DNA of 64,000 nt, from positions 2,998,001 to 3,062,000 of the forward strand of contig NZ_CP114904.1 in assembly GCF_027497215.1 (NCBI RefSeq), written 5' to 3'. Source of the stretch: Micromonospora sp. WMMD812. GTDB taxonomy: Bacteria; Actinomycetota; Actinomycetes; Mycobacteriales; Micromonosporaceae. Both the position numbers and the translations under genes were made by a program. The notes below the pieces were generated by a model. It had not been told where the DNA came from, made no database searches, and was given only the letters and a program-made list of their open reading frames with translations. Of the stretch, positions 1 to 7,597 are shown in pieces (position 1 is the stretch's first letter; each line of letters begins with the position of its first letter).

Positions 1-469
1 AGAGATACCAGGCGATGGCGAGGATCTGCAGCGCGGTCTTGATCTTGCCGCCGCGGCTGGCCGCGATCACGCCGTGCCGGATCACCCAGAACCGCAGGCC
101 GGTGATGCCCAGCTCGCGGACGAGGATGAGCGCGGTCACCCACCAGGGCAGGCGGTCGTACCACGAAAGCAGCACCAGGGCGGCGCCGGTGAGCGCCTTG
201 TCGGCGATCGGGTCGGCGACCTTGCCGAGGGACGTGACCAGCCCGAACCGGCGCGCGATCCAGCCGTCGACCAGGTCGGTCACCGAGGCGAAGGCGAAGA
301 TCAGGCAGGCCGCCATGCGCCAGCCGGCGTGCGTCATCGCCGAGGCGACCACGGTGGCCCCGAAGACCGGCACCAGCACCAGCCGCAGCGCGGTCAGTCC
401 GTTGGCCGCGTTGAGCAACGGCACCCGGGCGACCACCCGCGCCGACGTCGACTCGGTGGCCCCGGTCAC
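1..469 (-). CDS. pgsA: CDP-diacylglycerol--glycerol-3-phosphate 3-phosphatidyltransferase (partial, C-terminus outside window)
   Basis: Membrane enzyme that makes phosphatidylglycerol phosphate, the committed step to phosphatidylglycerol and cardiolipin. The CDP-alcohol phosphotransferase signature DG-x2-AR-x8-G-x3-D-x3-D is complete: DGWIARRFG followed by GKVADPIAD, encoded around 205-262. Hydrophobic stretches flank it, as expected for the family. The start chosen is GTG at 469 (MTGATESTSARVV), preceded by a purine-rich GGGGTG stretch; the reading frame runs off the left edge of the window, so the last part of the protein is missing. It lies 77 bases downstream of rimO on the same strand, the usual actinobacterial rimO-pgsA order. 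Substrate choice among CDP-alcohol transferases (PgsA versus PgsA2 or PIS) is judged mainly from this context. Confidence 0.88.
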   Translation of the reverse strand, partial: MTGATESTSARVVARVPLLNAANGLTALRLVLVPVFGATVVASAMTHAGWRMAACLIFAFASVTDLVDGWIARRFGLVTSLGKVADPIADKALTGAALVLLSWYDRLPWWVTALILVRELGITGLRFWVIRHGVIAASRGGKIKTALQILAIAWYL

Positions 470-546
470 CGCCGCACCCCGCTCGGCCCGCCGTGGCGTT
501 CCCGGTACCCCACCACGTGGCCTCCCCGCTCCGTCCGGGCCCGCCG

Positions 547-2040
547 TCACCGTGCCGCGCCGGGCGCCGCCGAGATCATCTCATCCGGCACGGCGAGCAG
601 ATCCACCCCTTCGGTGCCGGTCACCGTGGCGCGTACCAAGTCACCGGGGCGCAGCGCGGCCAGATCCACCCCGCCGCCCTCCGGGGCGACCAGCGTGGTC
701 GAGCCGTCCACCTCGGGGGCCTGGTGCGCCGCCCGACCCTCGACGACGCCGTTGTCGACCGAGTCGACCAGCACCTCGACGGTCGACCCGAGCCGCTCCT
801 CGGCTCGCTGCGAGCAGAGCTCGTCGGCGAGCGCGCTGAGCCGGTCGTAGCGGCGCTTGATCGTCGCGGCGGACACTTTCCCCGGCAGGCCGGCGGCCTC
901 GGTGCCGTCCTCGTCGCTGTAGTCGAACATGCCGATCGCGTCGAGCCGGGCTTCGGTCAGGAACCGGACCAGCTCGTTGACGTCGGCGCGGGTCTCGCCG
1001 GGGAAGCCGACGATGAAGTTGCTCCGCGCGCCCGCCCCGGGGGCGAGCGACCGGGCGCCGGCCAGCAGCTCCAGGAACCGGTCGGTGGAGCCGAAGCGCC
1101 GCATCCGGCGCAGCACCGGCTCGCTGGAGTGCTGGAACGACAGGTCGAAGTACGGCGCCACGCCGGGCGTGGTGGCGATCGCCTCGACCAGGCCGGGCCG
1201 GGTCTCGGCCGGCTGGAGGTAGCTCGCCCGGACCCGGACGATGCCGCTCACCGCGGCGAGCTGCGGCAGCAGCTTCTCCAACGCCCGCGGGTCGCCCAGA
1301 TCCTTGCCGTACGACGTGGAGTTCTCGCTGACCAGCACCAGCTCCCGGACGCCGGTCTTGGCCAGCCACTCCGCCTCGGCGAGCAGCTCGTCCGGCGTAC
1401 GCGAGACGAACGCCCCGCGGAAGGCGGGGATGGCGCAGAACGCGCAGCGGCGGTCGCAGCCGCTGGCCAGCTTGAGCGAGGCGACCGGACCGGTGTCCAG
1501 CCGGCGGCGCAGCACCTGCCGCAGGTGCGCGGGGGTGTGCTCGTCGGTCTCGACCGACGACCGGGTCGGGGTGGCGTGGCCGGGCAGCGACACGGCGGCC
1601 GCCCGCCGGGAGACCGGGGTGAGCGGAAGCAACTCCCGCCGGTCGCGCGGGGTGTGCGCGGCGACCTGCTCACCGGCGACCACCGCGTTCAGCCGGGCGG
1701 CGATGTCCGGGTAGTCGTCGAAGCTCAGCACCGCCTGCGCCTCGGGCAGGCTGTCGGCCAGCTCACGGCCGTACCGCTCGGCCATGCAGCCGGCGGCGAC
1801 CACCTTCGCGCCGGTGTCGGCGGCGGCGAGCAGCGTCTGGATCGAGTCCTGCTTGGCCTTCTCCACGAAGCCGCAGGTGTTCACCACCACCACGTCGGCG
1901 CCCTCGCCGTCGGTGGTGACCTGCCAGCCCTCGGCGTGCAGCCGGGCGGCCAACTCCTCCGAGTCGACCTCGTTGCGGGCACAGCCCAGGGTCAGCAGGG
2001 CGACACGACGGCCCTCGGCAGGGAAGGTGGCAGACACCAT
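547..2040 (-). CDS. rimO: Ribosomal protein uS12 methylthiotransferase RimO
   Basis: Radical-SAM enzyme that adds a methylthio group to an aspartate of ribosomal protein S12. Starting at ATG 2040 the protein is 497 residues and opens directly into the UPF0004 domain ([16 protein letters not shown], first cluster cysteine C20, then NTCGF and AGCMAERYG). The radical-SAM CxxxCxxC motif is C195, C199, C202 ([10 protein letters not shown]). The C-terminal part reads as a TRAM domain. The frame is open 63 bases further upstream, but the upstream residues are arginine/alanine-rich and precede the normal family start, so they were excluded. RimO is preferred over MiaB because of the [12 protein letters not shown] N-terminus and the neighbourhood with pgsA and ftsK. 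Confidence 0.93.
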   Translation of the reverse strand: MVSATFPAEGRRVALLTLGCARNEVDSEELAARLHAEGWQVTTDGEGADVVVVNTCGFVEKAKQDSIQTLLAAADTGAKVVAAGCMAERYGRELADSLPEAQAVLSFDDYPDIAARLNAVVAGEQVAAHTPRDRRELLPLTPVSRRAAAVSLPGHATPTRSSVETDEHTPAHLRQVLRRRLDTGPVASLKLASGCDRRCAFCAIPAFRGAFVSRTPDELLAEAEWLAKTGVRELVLVSENSTSYGKDLGDPRALEKLLPQLAAVSGIVRVRASYLQPAETRPGLVEAIATTPGVAPYFDLSFQHSSEPVLRRMRRFGSTDRFLELLAGARSLAPGAGARSNFIVGFPGETRADVNELVRFLTEARLDAIGMFDYSDEDGTEAAGLPGKVSAATIKRRYDRLSALADELCSQRAEERLGSTVEVLVDSVDNGVVEGRAAHQAPEVDGSTTLVAPEGGGVDLAALRPGDLVRATVTGTEGVDLLAVPDEMISAAPGAAR

Positions 2041-2128
2041 CCGAGGGTACCGGGCCGCGCGGGACGCGCCGCGCACGGCGGCCACCGGAGCAGGGCGGCT
2101 CACATCCCGGGGCGGCGGGCGACCGCGG

Positions 2129-3070
2129 TCAGGCGGTCGCCGCGCCGCTGACGGTCACGGCGCCGACCCGGACGAGGCGGTCGAGCAGGAAGACCTCGGT
2201 GCCGGCGAGACCGACCGAGCAGAAGACCGAGACCTGGTCGGCGGCGGTCCGGCCGGGGACCGCCCCGGCCAGCACCGCGCCCAGGTCGCGCAGCCGATCG
2301 ACGTACGGTGGCTCGGCGGCGAGCATCGGCGGGGTGTACGCGCACGCCTGGGCGGGCGAGTCGGTGGCCAGGACGTCGGCCACGGCCAGCAGGTCCGGCC
2401 CGAACTCGGCGCGGTCCCGCTGCTTGAAGCCGACGGTGTTCACGTGCGTGCCCGGGGCGAGATCGGCGGCGTCCAGCACCGGGGTGGGGCTGGTGGTGGC
2501 GAGCACCACGACGTCGCGCCCGGCCGCCGCGGTTCCCGCCTCGCCCACGGCCCGGGCCGGGATGTCCAGCTCGGCGCGGACCCGGGCGGCGAACGCCTCC
2601 CGGCGGGCGGCCGACCGGCTGAACACGGTCACCTCCCGCAGCGGGCGCACGGCGGCCGCGGCCCACACCTGGGTCCACGCCTGCCGCCCGGAGCCGATCA
2701 CGCCGAGCGTCGCCGCGTCCGGCCGGGCCAACGCATCCACCGCCGCCCCACCCAGGCCGCCGGTGCGCCGGGACCCCAGCTCCTCGCCGACCGCCACCGC
2801 CCGCACCGCGCCGGTACGTCCGTCGTGCAGCACCACCAGCTGCTCGGACTCCGGGTGACCGAAGGTGTCGTACGACCGGTAGCCGTACCACTCGCCGGTG
2901 AGGTGCCCGGCGGTCAACACCATCCGGCCCCCGCCCAGCGGCGCCGAGGCCCGGGGCGGGGCGACCAGCCGGCCGTCGTACGCGGCCAGCAGGGCGGCGC
3001 GCATGGCGTCGACCGTGGTGACGGCGTCCAGGGCGGCGGACACCTCCGGGTCGGAGAAGAGCAGGGTCAT
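2129..3070 (-). CDS. Ornithine cyclodeaminase / mu-crystallin family NAD(P)-dependent enzyme
   Basis: A 313-residue member of the ornithine cyclodeaminase/mu-crystallin fold. The Rossmann segment [13 protein letters not shown] (about residues 125-137) is the dinucleotide-binding GxGxQA motif, and the C-terminal [11 protein letters not shown] and DSPAQA segments fit the family. Relatives include ornithine cyclodeaminase, alanine dehydrogenase, ketimine reductases and opine-like synthases, so the substrate cannot be named. The ATG at 3070 was chosen; a TTG five codons upstream is possible. No clear ribosome-binding site precedes either. A near-palindrome CTGAA-N6-TTCAG, placed between possible -35 and -10 elements, sits 16 bases upstream and suggests MerR-type control. 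It is transcribed toward rimO. Confidence 0.75.
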   Translation of the reverse strand: MTLLFSDPEVSAALDAVTTVDAMRAALLAAYDGRLVAPPRASAPLGGGRMVLTAGHLTGEWYGYRSYDTFGHPESEQLVVLHDGRTGAVRAVAVGEELGSRRTGGLGGAAVDALARPDAATLGVIGSGRQAWTQVWAAAAVRPLREVTVFSRSAARREAFAARVRAELDIPARAVGEAGTAAAGRDVVVLATTSPTPVLDAADLAPGTHVNTVGFKQRDRAEFGPDLLAVADVLATDSPAQACAYTPPMLAAEPPYVDRLRDLGAVLAGAVPGRTAADQVSVFCSVGLAGTEVFLLDRLVRVGAVTVSGAATA

Positions 3071-3084
3071 GAACGAATACTGCA

Positions 3085-3104
3085 AGCTGAAGTGAGGTTC
3101 AGGT
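3085..3104 (-). promoter_or_regulatory. Possible MerR-type operator upstream of the ornithine cyclodeaminase-like gene
   Basis: The plus strand reads agCTGAAgtgaggTTCAGgt, an inverted repeat with 5-base arms and 6-base spacer. Read on the minus strand it lies between TTGACC (3103-3108) and a weak CAGTAT, an interval of about 19 bases. Overlong 17-to-19-base spacers spanned by such a dyad are the hallmark of MerR-family activator promoters. No merR gene is in the window, so the regulator is unknown and the assignment is inference. Confidence 0.35.
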
Positions 3105-3147
3105 CAACGGACGGTGGCCGGCTTCACTCCCGACCGCGGCCCGCGCC

Positions 3148-3205
3148 GGGCAACCATCCGCCGAGCCGGCGACGCCGGGCAACCATGCGCCGAGCCGGCG
3201 ACGCC
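3148..3205. repeat. 29-bp tandem direct duplication
   Basis: Two adjoining 29-base copies (3148-3176 and 3177-3205), each starting GGGCAACCAT and ending GGCGACGCC, differ at a single base (C versus G at the eleventh position). The pair lies in the leader/promoter region just upstream of the guanidine-III riboswitch and looks like a recent slippage or unequal-exchange duplication. Confidence 0.85.
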
Positions 3206-3242
3206 GGTGCTACCGTCGGTCTCGGTGGCCCGGTCGGCCACC

Positions 3243-3284
3243 CCGGACGAGCGGCGGGCGTACCCGGTCAGGTGAAGACGCCCC
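3243..3284 (+). promoter_or_regulatory. Guanidine-III (ykkC-III) riboswitch
   Basis: The segment matches the ykkC-III class closely: CCGGACGAG, then a stem strand GGGCGT (3256-3261), the conserved core ACCCGGTCAGG (3262-3272), and the closing strand ACGCCC (3278-3283). CCGG at the 5' end can form the class's pseudoknot with CCGG in the core. Known members bind guanidinium and switch on exporter or degradation genes in actinobacteria. Here it lies 63 bases upstream of an SMR transporter ATG, with the ribosome-binding site GAGGTG between them, so control of translation initiation is plausible. Confidence 0.88.
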
Positions 3285-3346
3285 GACTGACGTATCGACT
3301 CGTCCCGGCCCCGGTGGTCCGGGCGTTACCCGCAGAGGTGACCACG

Positions 3347-3661
3347 ATGGCCTGGATCGTGCTGGTGTTCTCCGGACTGCTCGAGACGGCGTGGGCGATC
3401 GCCCTGGACCGCAGCGCCGGCTTCAGCCGCCCCCTCCCCTCGCTGGTGTTCGCGGTGACGCTGGCGCTCAGCATGGGTGGCCTGGCGTACGCGCTGCGCG
3501 ACATCCCGGTCGGCACCGGGTACGCGGTGTGGGTCGGGATCGGCGCGGTCGGCACCGCCGTCGTGGGCATGGTGGCGTTGCACGAGTCGGCGAGCCTGCC
3601 CCGGATCGCGTGCCTGCTGCTGGTGATCACCGGCGTGGTCGGCCTGAAGTTCTTCCACTGA
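3347..3661 (+). CDS. gdx: SMR-family guanidinium exporter (Gdx/SugE type)
   Basis: A 104-residue, four-helix small multidrug resistance protein that works as a dimer in the cytoplasmic membrane and exchanges protons for cation substrate. The N-terminus MAWIVLVFSGLLETAWAIAL carries the essential glutamate E13 and the G10 and W16 positions typical of the Gdx branch; the IPVGTGYAVWVGIGAVG segment is the family's second signature. ATG at 3347 has GAGGTG seven bases upstream. The longer frame upstream is the riboswitch leader, not protein. The guanidine-III riboswitch just ahead makes guanidinium the expected substrate rather than quaternary ammonium drugs; that last step is inference from family plus context. 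Confidence 0.92.
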   Translation: MAWIVLVFSGLLETAWAIALDRSAGFSRPLPSLVFAVTLALSMGGLAYALRDIPVGTGYAVWVGIGAVGTAVVGMVALHESASLPRIACLLLVITGVVGLKFFH

Positions 3662-3786
3662 GGTCCGGAGGTCTTCCACCGGTCCCGGCCGGGGACGGCT
3701 GACCGGTATCGGCCCGGATGCGTACCGGACGTCCGGAGTGGGTAGTGATGGCCGCGACCGTCAAGGCTCTCACCACGGAGGACGTC

Positions 3787-4032
3787 ATGGCAGACATTCC
3801 CAGCACCGCCCGTCCGCGCAGCAGCGCCGCCCGTGTCTGCACCATCCTGGGCTTCGTCTTCGCAGTCATCGCGATCTTCATCGCCCCGCCGCTCTTCGGC
3901 ATCCTCGGCGTGGTCCTCGGCATCGTGGGCGCGGTGCTCGGCGACAAGCCGCTCGGCTGGTACGCGGCCGCGGCCAGCGTGGTCGGCGCGATCCTCGGAC
4001 TCGTGCTCGCCGCCGCGGTCCTCGGCTCCTGA
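3787..4032 (+). CDS. Small two-helix membrane protein, function unknown
   Basis: An 81-residue protein with a short hydrophilic N-terminus (MADIPSTARPRSSAARV) and two or three hydrophobic helices rich in small residues (VCTILGFVFAVIAIF, FGILGVVLGIVGAVLG, AASVVGAILGLVLAAAVLG). The start is well defined: ATG 3787 has GGAGG six bases upstream, while the frame extending to 3718 has no such site. It resembles the DUF4190-like or YIP-type glycine-zipper membrane proteins common in actinobacteria, but no function can be assigned. It lies 125 bases after the guanidinium exporter on the same strand and is followed by a GC-rich hairpin, so cotranscription with the exporter is possible. Confidence 0.72.
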   Translation: MADIPSTARPRSSAARVCTILGFVFAVIAIFIAPPLFGILGVVLGIVGAVLGDKPLGWYAAAASVVGAILGLVLAAAVLGS

Positions 4033-4047
4033 CCCGCTCCGCTCCCG

Positions 4048-4071
4048 GGGCCCGCCCACACCGGCGGGCCC
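4048..4071 (+). terminator. GC hairpin after the small membrane protein gene
   Basis: GGGCCCGCC (4048-4056) pairs perfectly with GGCGGGCCC (4063-4071) across a six-base loop, 15 bases after the stop codon at 4032. There is no T-run, as is usual in GC-rich actinobacteria. The following 100 bases consist largely of 9-base CCCGGCGAG/CCCGTCGCG-type repeats and hold no gene. Confidence 0.5.
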
Positions 4072-4180
4072 TGTCGCGTGCCCGGCGTGCCCGGCGAGCC
4101 CGTCGCGCCCGGCGAGCCCGTCACGCATCCGGCGGACCGTCGCGGCCCGGGGCGGCGGTCACCGCCCGCGCGCTCCGCGG

Positions 4181-4561
4181 TCAGCCGCGGTCGGCCACCA
4201 TCACGCGGTTGCCGTCCGGGTCGAGCACCTCCGCCATCCGTTCGCCCCACGGCTGCGTGGCCGGCTCGGCCAGCACGGGCACGTCGGCCGCCCGCAGCCG
4301 CTCGACCGCCGCCGCGCAGTCGGCCACATACACCCAGAGGCTGATCCGGTCGTTCACCCGGTGCGCCGACCCGTCCTCCTGGCCGACGCCGAGATGGCCG
4401 CTGCCGAGCCGCAGCGAGACGTACACCGGCGCACCCGTCTCCGGGTACCGGTAGGTGACGGTGCCGCCGAGCAGGTCCCGGTAGAAGCGCAGCGCGGCGG
4501 GCAGGTCCGTGGTGGTGAGGATGGGGAACAGCTCCTCGGCCAGCGGCCCGGCGTCAGTCAT
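4181..4561 (-). CDS. VOC (glyoxalase/bleomycin-resistance fold) protein
   Basis: A 126-residue single-domain vicinal-oxygen-chelate protein. The beta-alpha-beta modules are visible as LFPILTTTDLPAALRFYRDLLG at the N-terminus and LWVYVADCAAAVERLRAADV in the middle, ending in the usual EVLDPDGNRVMV strand. Such proteins range from metalloenzymes to drug-binding resistance proteins, and nothing here fixes the substrate. The ATG at 4561 overlaps the ftsK stop (ATGACTGA), which implies translational coupling; a GTG three codons upstream is a second option. Confidence 0.78.
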   Translation of the reverse strand: MTDAGPLAEELFPILTTTDLPAALRFYRDLLGGTVTYRYPETGAPVYVSLRLGSGHLGVGQEDGSAHRVNDRISLWVYVADCAAAVERLRAADVPVLAEPATQPWGERMAEVLDPDGNRVMVADRG

Positions 4562-7007
4562 CGCCACCACGGAGGCCGACCAGGACCTCCTCCAGCTCGT
4601 CGGGCTTGACCAGCACGTCGCGGGCCTTGGAGCCCTCGGACGGCCCGACCACGCCCCGCGTCTCCATGAGGTCCATCAGCCGGCCGGCCTTGGCGAAGCC
4701 CACCCGCAGCTTGCGCTGGAGCATCGACGTCGAGCCGAACTGCGAGGTGACCACCAGCTCGACGGCCTGGACCAGCAGGTCGAGGTCGTCGCCGATGTCC
4801 TCGTCGATCTTCTTCTTGCTGTCCTGCGCCGGGGCCAACACGTCCGACCGGAACTCCGGCTCGCGCTGGTCCTTGCAGAACTTGACCACGTCGGCGATCT
4901 CGCGCTCGGTGACCCAGGCGCCCTGGATCCGGATCGGCTTCGAGGCGCCCATCGGCAGGAACAGGCCGTCACCGCGGCCGAGCAGCTTCTCCGCGCCCGG
5001 CTGGTCGAGGATGACCCGGGAATCGGCCAGCGACGAGGTGGCGAAGGCCAACCGGGACGGGACGTTCGCCTTGATCAGACCGGTCACCACGTCGACCGAG
5101 GGGCGCTGGGTGGCGAGCACCAGGTGGATGCCCGCGGCCCGGGCGAGCTGGGTGATCCGGACGACCGAGTCCTCCACGTCGCGCGGCGCCACCATCATCA
5201 GGTCGGCCAGCTCGTCGACGATCACCAGCAGGTACGGGTACGGCCGCATCTCCCGCTCGCTGCCCGGCGGCGCCTTGATCTCGCCGTTGCGGACCTTGCG
5301 GTTGAAGTCGTCGATGTGTCGGACCCCGTTCGCGGCGAGGTCGTCGTAGCGCATGTCCATCTCGCGGACGACCCACTCCAGGGAGTCGGCCGCCTTCTTG
5401 GCGTTGGTCACGATCGGGGTGACCAGGTGCGGGATGCCCTCGTAGCCGGTCATCTCGACCCGCTTCGGGTCGATCAGCAGCAGCCGCACCTCGTCCGGGG
5501 TGGCCCGGGTGAGGATCGACACCAGCAGGGTGTTGAGGCAGCTCGACTTGCCGGCACCGGTGGCGCCCGCGATCAGGATGTGCGGCATCTTGGCCAGGTT
5601 GGCCACCACGTAGCCGCCCTCGATGTCCTTGCCGAGCGCCACGACCATCGGGTGGTGATCGCTGGTGGCGACCCGGGAGCGCAGCACGTCGCCGAGCGCG
5701 ACGTTCTCCGGGTCGGTGTTCGGGATCTCCACGCCGACCGCGCTCTTGCCCGGGATCGGGCTGAGGATCCGCACGTCCGGCGACTTCACCGCGTACGCGA
5801 TGTTGCGGGACAGCTGGGTGATCCGCTCGACCTTGACGCCCGGGCCCAGCTCGACCTCGTAGCGGGTGACCGTCGGCCCGCGGGTGAACCCGGTGACCGC
5901 GGCGTCCACGTCGAACTGCTCGAACACCCCGGTCAGCGCGGCGATCACCTCGTCGTTCGCCTTGCTCCGGGTCTTCGGCGCCACGCCGCTGCTCAGCATG
6001 TTGGCCGGCGGCAGGGTGTAGTCGCCGGCCAGGCCGGTCAACGCGAGCTGCTCGGCCCGGGTCGGCGCGGGCGAGTGCTCCGGCGGCTCGACCGGCCGGC
6101 GGCTGGCCGGGACCTTGCCCGGCGACTTGCGGGGCAGCACCAGGGTCTCCTGGAGGTCGGCGCCCTCCAGGTCGTCGTCGAAGTCGTCGGGGTCGAGCGG
6201 GGGCGGCATCCGCTTCACCGGCCGCTTGCGCGCCGGCTTGGCCGCGGTCTCCTCGGCGTCCCCCGTGGACGGCGGGGCGACCAGGGTGCCGGCCAGCAGG
6301 CCGAGCCGCTCCGGGACCTTGTTGATCGGCGTCGCGGTGACCACCAGCAGGCCGAAGACCAGCAGCAGGACGAGCAGCGGCACGGCGACCCAGGCGGTGA
6401 CCGCCCGCTCCAGCAGGCTGCCGACGCCGGCGCCGACCAGACCGCCGGCGAAGTCGCGCTGCGCGGGATCGACCGGGTGCTGGCCGATGTGCAGCATCGC
6501 GGCGGTCGCGATCAGCATCGACCCCCAGCCGACCAGCCCGCGACCGCGGTGCTCCGGATCCCCCGGCTGACGCATGAGCCGCCACGCGCCGATCATCAGC
6601 AGCACCGGCACCACGACGGAGATCGCGCCGAGGAAGAGCCGGACCGTGTCGGTCAGCCGCGCACCGACCGGGCCGGCGGCGGAGAACCAGATCCCCGCCG
6701 CGCTGAGCAGGGCCAGCCCGAACAGCAGCAGGCCGGCGCCGTCGCGGCGGTGCTCCGGGTCCAGGTCGCGGGCCGTCGCGGCCTGCCGGCCGGCCGCCCG
6801 GAACGCCCAGCCGACGCTGTGCGCCAGGCCCATCCACAGGGCACCGACCGCGCGTCCGACGTAGACGGCGGGGCCCGGGCGGGCCGCCCTGGTCCGTCGG
6901 CGGACCGGCGCGCGGGTCTTCTTCGCCGGTTGGCGGGCGCGGCTGTTCGTCGCGCCGCGCGGCGACGCGCCGCGCCGCCGGCTCGCCTGAGAGGTACGGC
7001 CCGCCAT
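4554..7007 (-). CDS. ftsK: DNA translocase FtsK/SpoIIIE
   Basis: An 817-residue hexameric motor that pumps chromosomal DNA through the division septum. A basic N-terminal tail (residues 1-45, many R/K) is followed by about four membrane helices between residues 85 and 235, a short acidic/proline linker, and the motor. Walker A is GATGAGKSS at 481-489; Walker B is the LLVIVDELADLMM segment. The C-terminal 70 residues form the winged-helix gamma domain that reads KOPS-type sites (SQFGSTSMLQRKLRVGFAKAGRLMDLME). The ATG at 7007 directly precedes the basic tail. It stands between rnj and rimO-pgsA as in other actinobacteria, and is divergent from the YbjN pair across 113 bases. Confidence 0.96.
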   Translation of the reverse strand: MAGRTSQASRRRGASPRGATNSRARQPAKKTRAPVRRRTRAARPGPAVYVGRAVGALWMGLAHSVGWAFRAAGRQAATARDLDPEHRRDGAGLLLFGLALLSAAGIWFSAAGPVGARLTDTVRLFLGAISVVVPVLLMIGAWRLMRQPGDPEHRGRGLVGWGSMLIATAAMLHIGQHPVDPAQRDFAGGLVGAGVGSLLERAVTAWVAVPLLVLLLVFGLLVVTATPINKVPERLGLLAGTLVAPPSTGDAEETAAKPARKRPVKRMPPPLDPDDFDDDLEGADLQETLVLPRKSPGKVPASRRPVEPPEHSPAPTRAEQLALTGLAGDYTLPPANMLSSGVAPKTRSKANDEVIAALTGVFEQFDVDAAVTGFTRGPTVTRYEVELGPGVKVERITQLSRNIAYAVKSPDVRILSPIPGKSAVGVEIPNTDPENVALGDVLRSRVATSDHHPMVVALGKDIEGGYVVANLAKMPHILIAGATGAGKSSCLNTLLVSILTRATPDEVRLLLIDPKRVEMTGYEGIPHLVTPIVTNAKKAADSLEWVVREMDMRYDDLAANGVRHIDDFNRKVRNGEIKAPPGSEREMRPYPYLLVIVDELADLMMVAPRDVEDSVVRITQLARAAGIHLVLATQRPSVDVVTGLIKANVPSRLAFATSSLADSRVILDQPGAEKLLGRGDGLFLPMGASKPIRIQGAWVTEREIADVVKFCKDQREPEFRSDVLAPAQDSKKKIDEDIGDDLDLLVQAVELVVTSQFGSTSMLQRKLRVGFAKAGRLMDLMETRGVVGPSEGSKARDVLVKPDELEEVLVGLRGGDD

Positions 7008-7120
7008 AGCATCACCGTAACGGCGCGACCCGGCAGATCGCCGCTTTTCCGGGTCGTGTCCGCGCGTCGCAGCACGGACTCCGCCACATGCCGTGATATC
7101 TGCCTCAGAAGGGATGCCCG

Positions 7121-7597
7121 ATGGCGTCGCCGGGAATCGAGGACGGTCCGGACGGCCCGCTGGCCGGGCACCCGCGGCAGCTGCGACCGCTGACCGGCGC
7201 GCTGATCGCCGCGGTCCTCGACACCCGGGGGTACGCCGTCACACCGGACTCCGACGACGACCTGGTCGGCCGCTGGGACGACAACCTGATCTGGTTCCTT
7301 CGGCTGGGCGACGCCGGCGAGCTGCTCCAGATCCGCACGATGGTCGCACCGACGTTCCCGATCGAGCGCGTCCCGGAGCTCTACGCCTTCTGCAACTCGT
7401 GGAACCACGACCGGCTCTGGCCGAAGGCGTTCGTGCACGTCGACGACGAGGGCCGGGCCCGCGTGTGCGGTGAGGTCATCGCCGACCTGGAGCGCGGGGT
7501 CACCCCGCACCAACTCGACCAGCTGCTCGACTGCGGCATCTCGACCGGGTGCCATCTCGCCGCCGAGGTGGCCCGGCTGCCGGGGGCGGCGACGTGA
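7121..7597 (+). CDS. YbjN domain-containing protein (short paralogue)
   Basis: A 158-residue single YbjN-type domain. Recognisable features are the strand GRWDDNLIWFLRLGD, the pattern YAFCNSWNHDRLWPKAFVH (about 87-105), and the terminal helix DLERGVTPHQLDQLLDCGIS. YbjN folds resemble type III secretion chaperones, and actinobacterial copies are common but functionally uncharacterised. ATG 7121 is preceded by GAAGGGA at eight bases. Its stop overlaps the GTG start of the next gene, whose C-terminal domain is a clear paralogue, so the two are translated together. Confidence 0.8.
   Translation: MASPGIEDGPDGPLAGHPRQLRPLTGALIAAVLDTRGYAVTPDSDDDLVGRWDDNLIWFLRLGDAGELLQIRTMVAPTFPIERVPELYAFCNSWNHDRLWPKAFVHVDDEGRARVCGEVIADLERGVTPHQLDQLLDCGISTGCHLAAEVARLPGAAT

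Noticed and set aside
493..2151. Long plus-strand frame opposite rimO
   Set aside because: Composition is R/G/H/P/V-rich with no domain; it is the GC-bias mirror of rimO.
4072..4180. Short 9-base CCCGGCGAG/CCCGTC repeats as a regulatory array
   Set aside because: Imperfect, GC-driven and without spacing regularity; no adjacent promoter signal.
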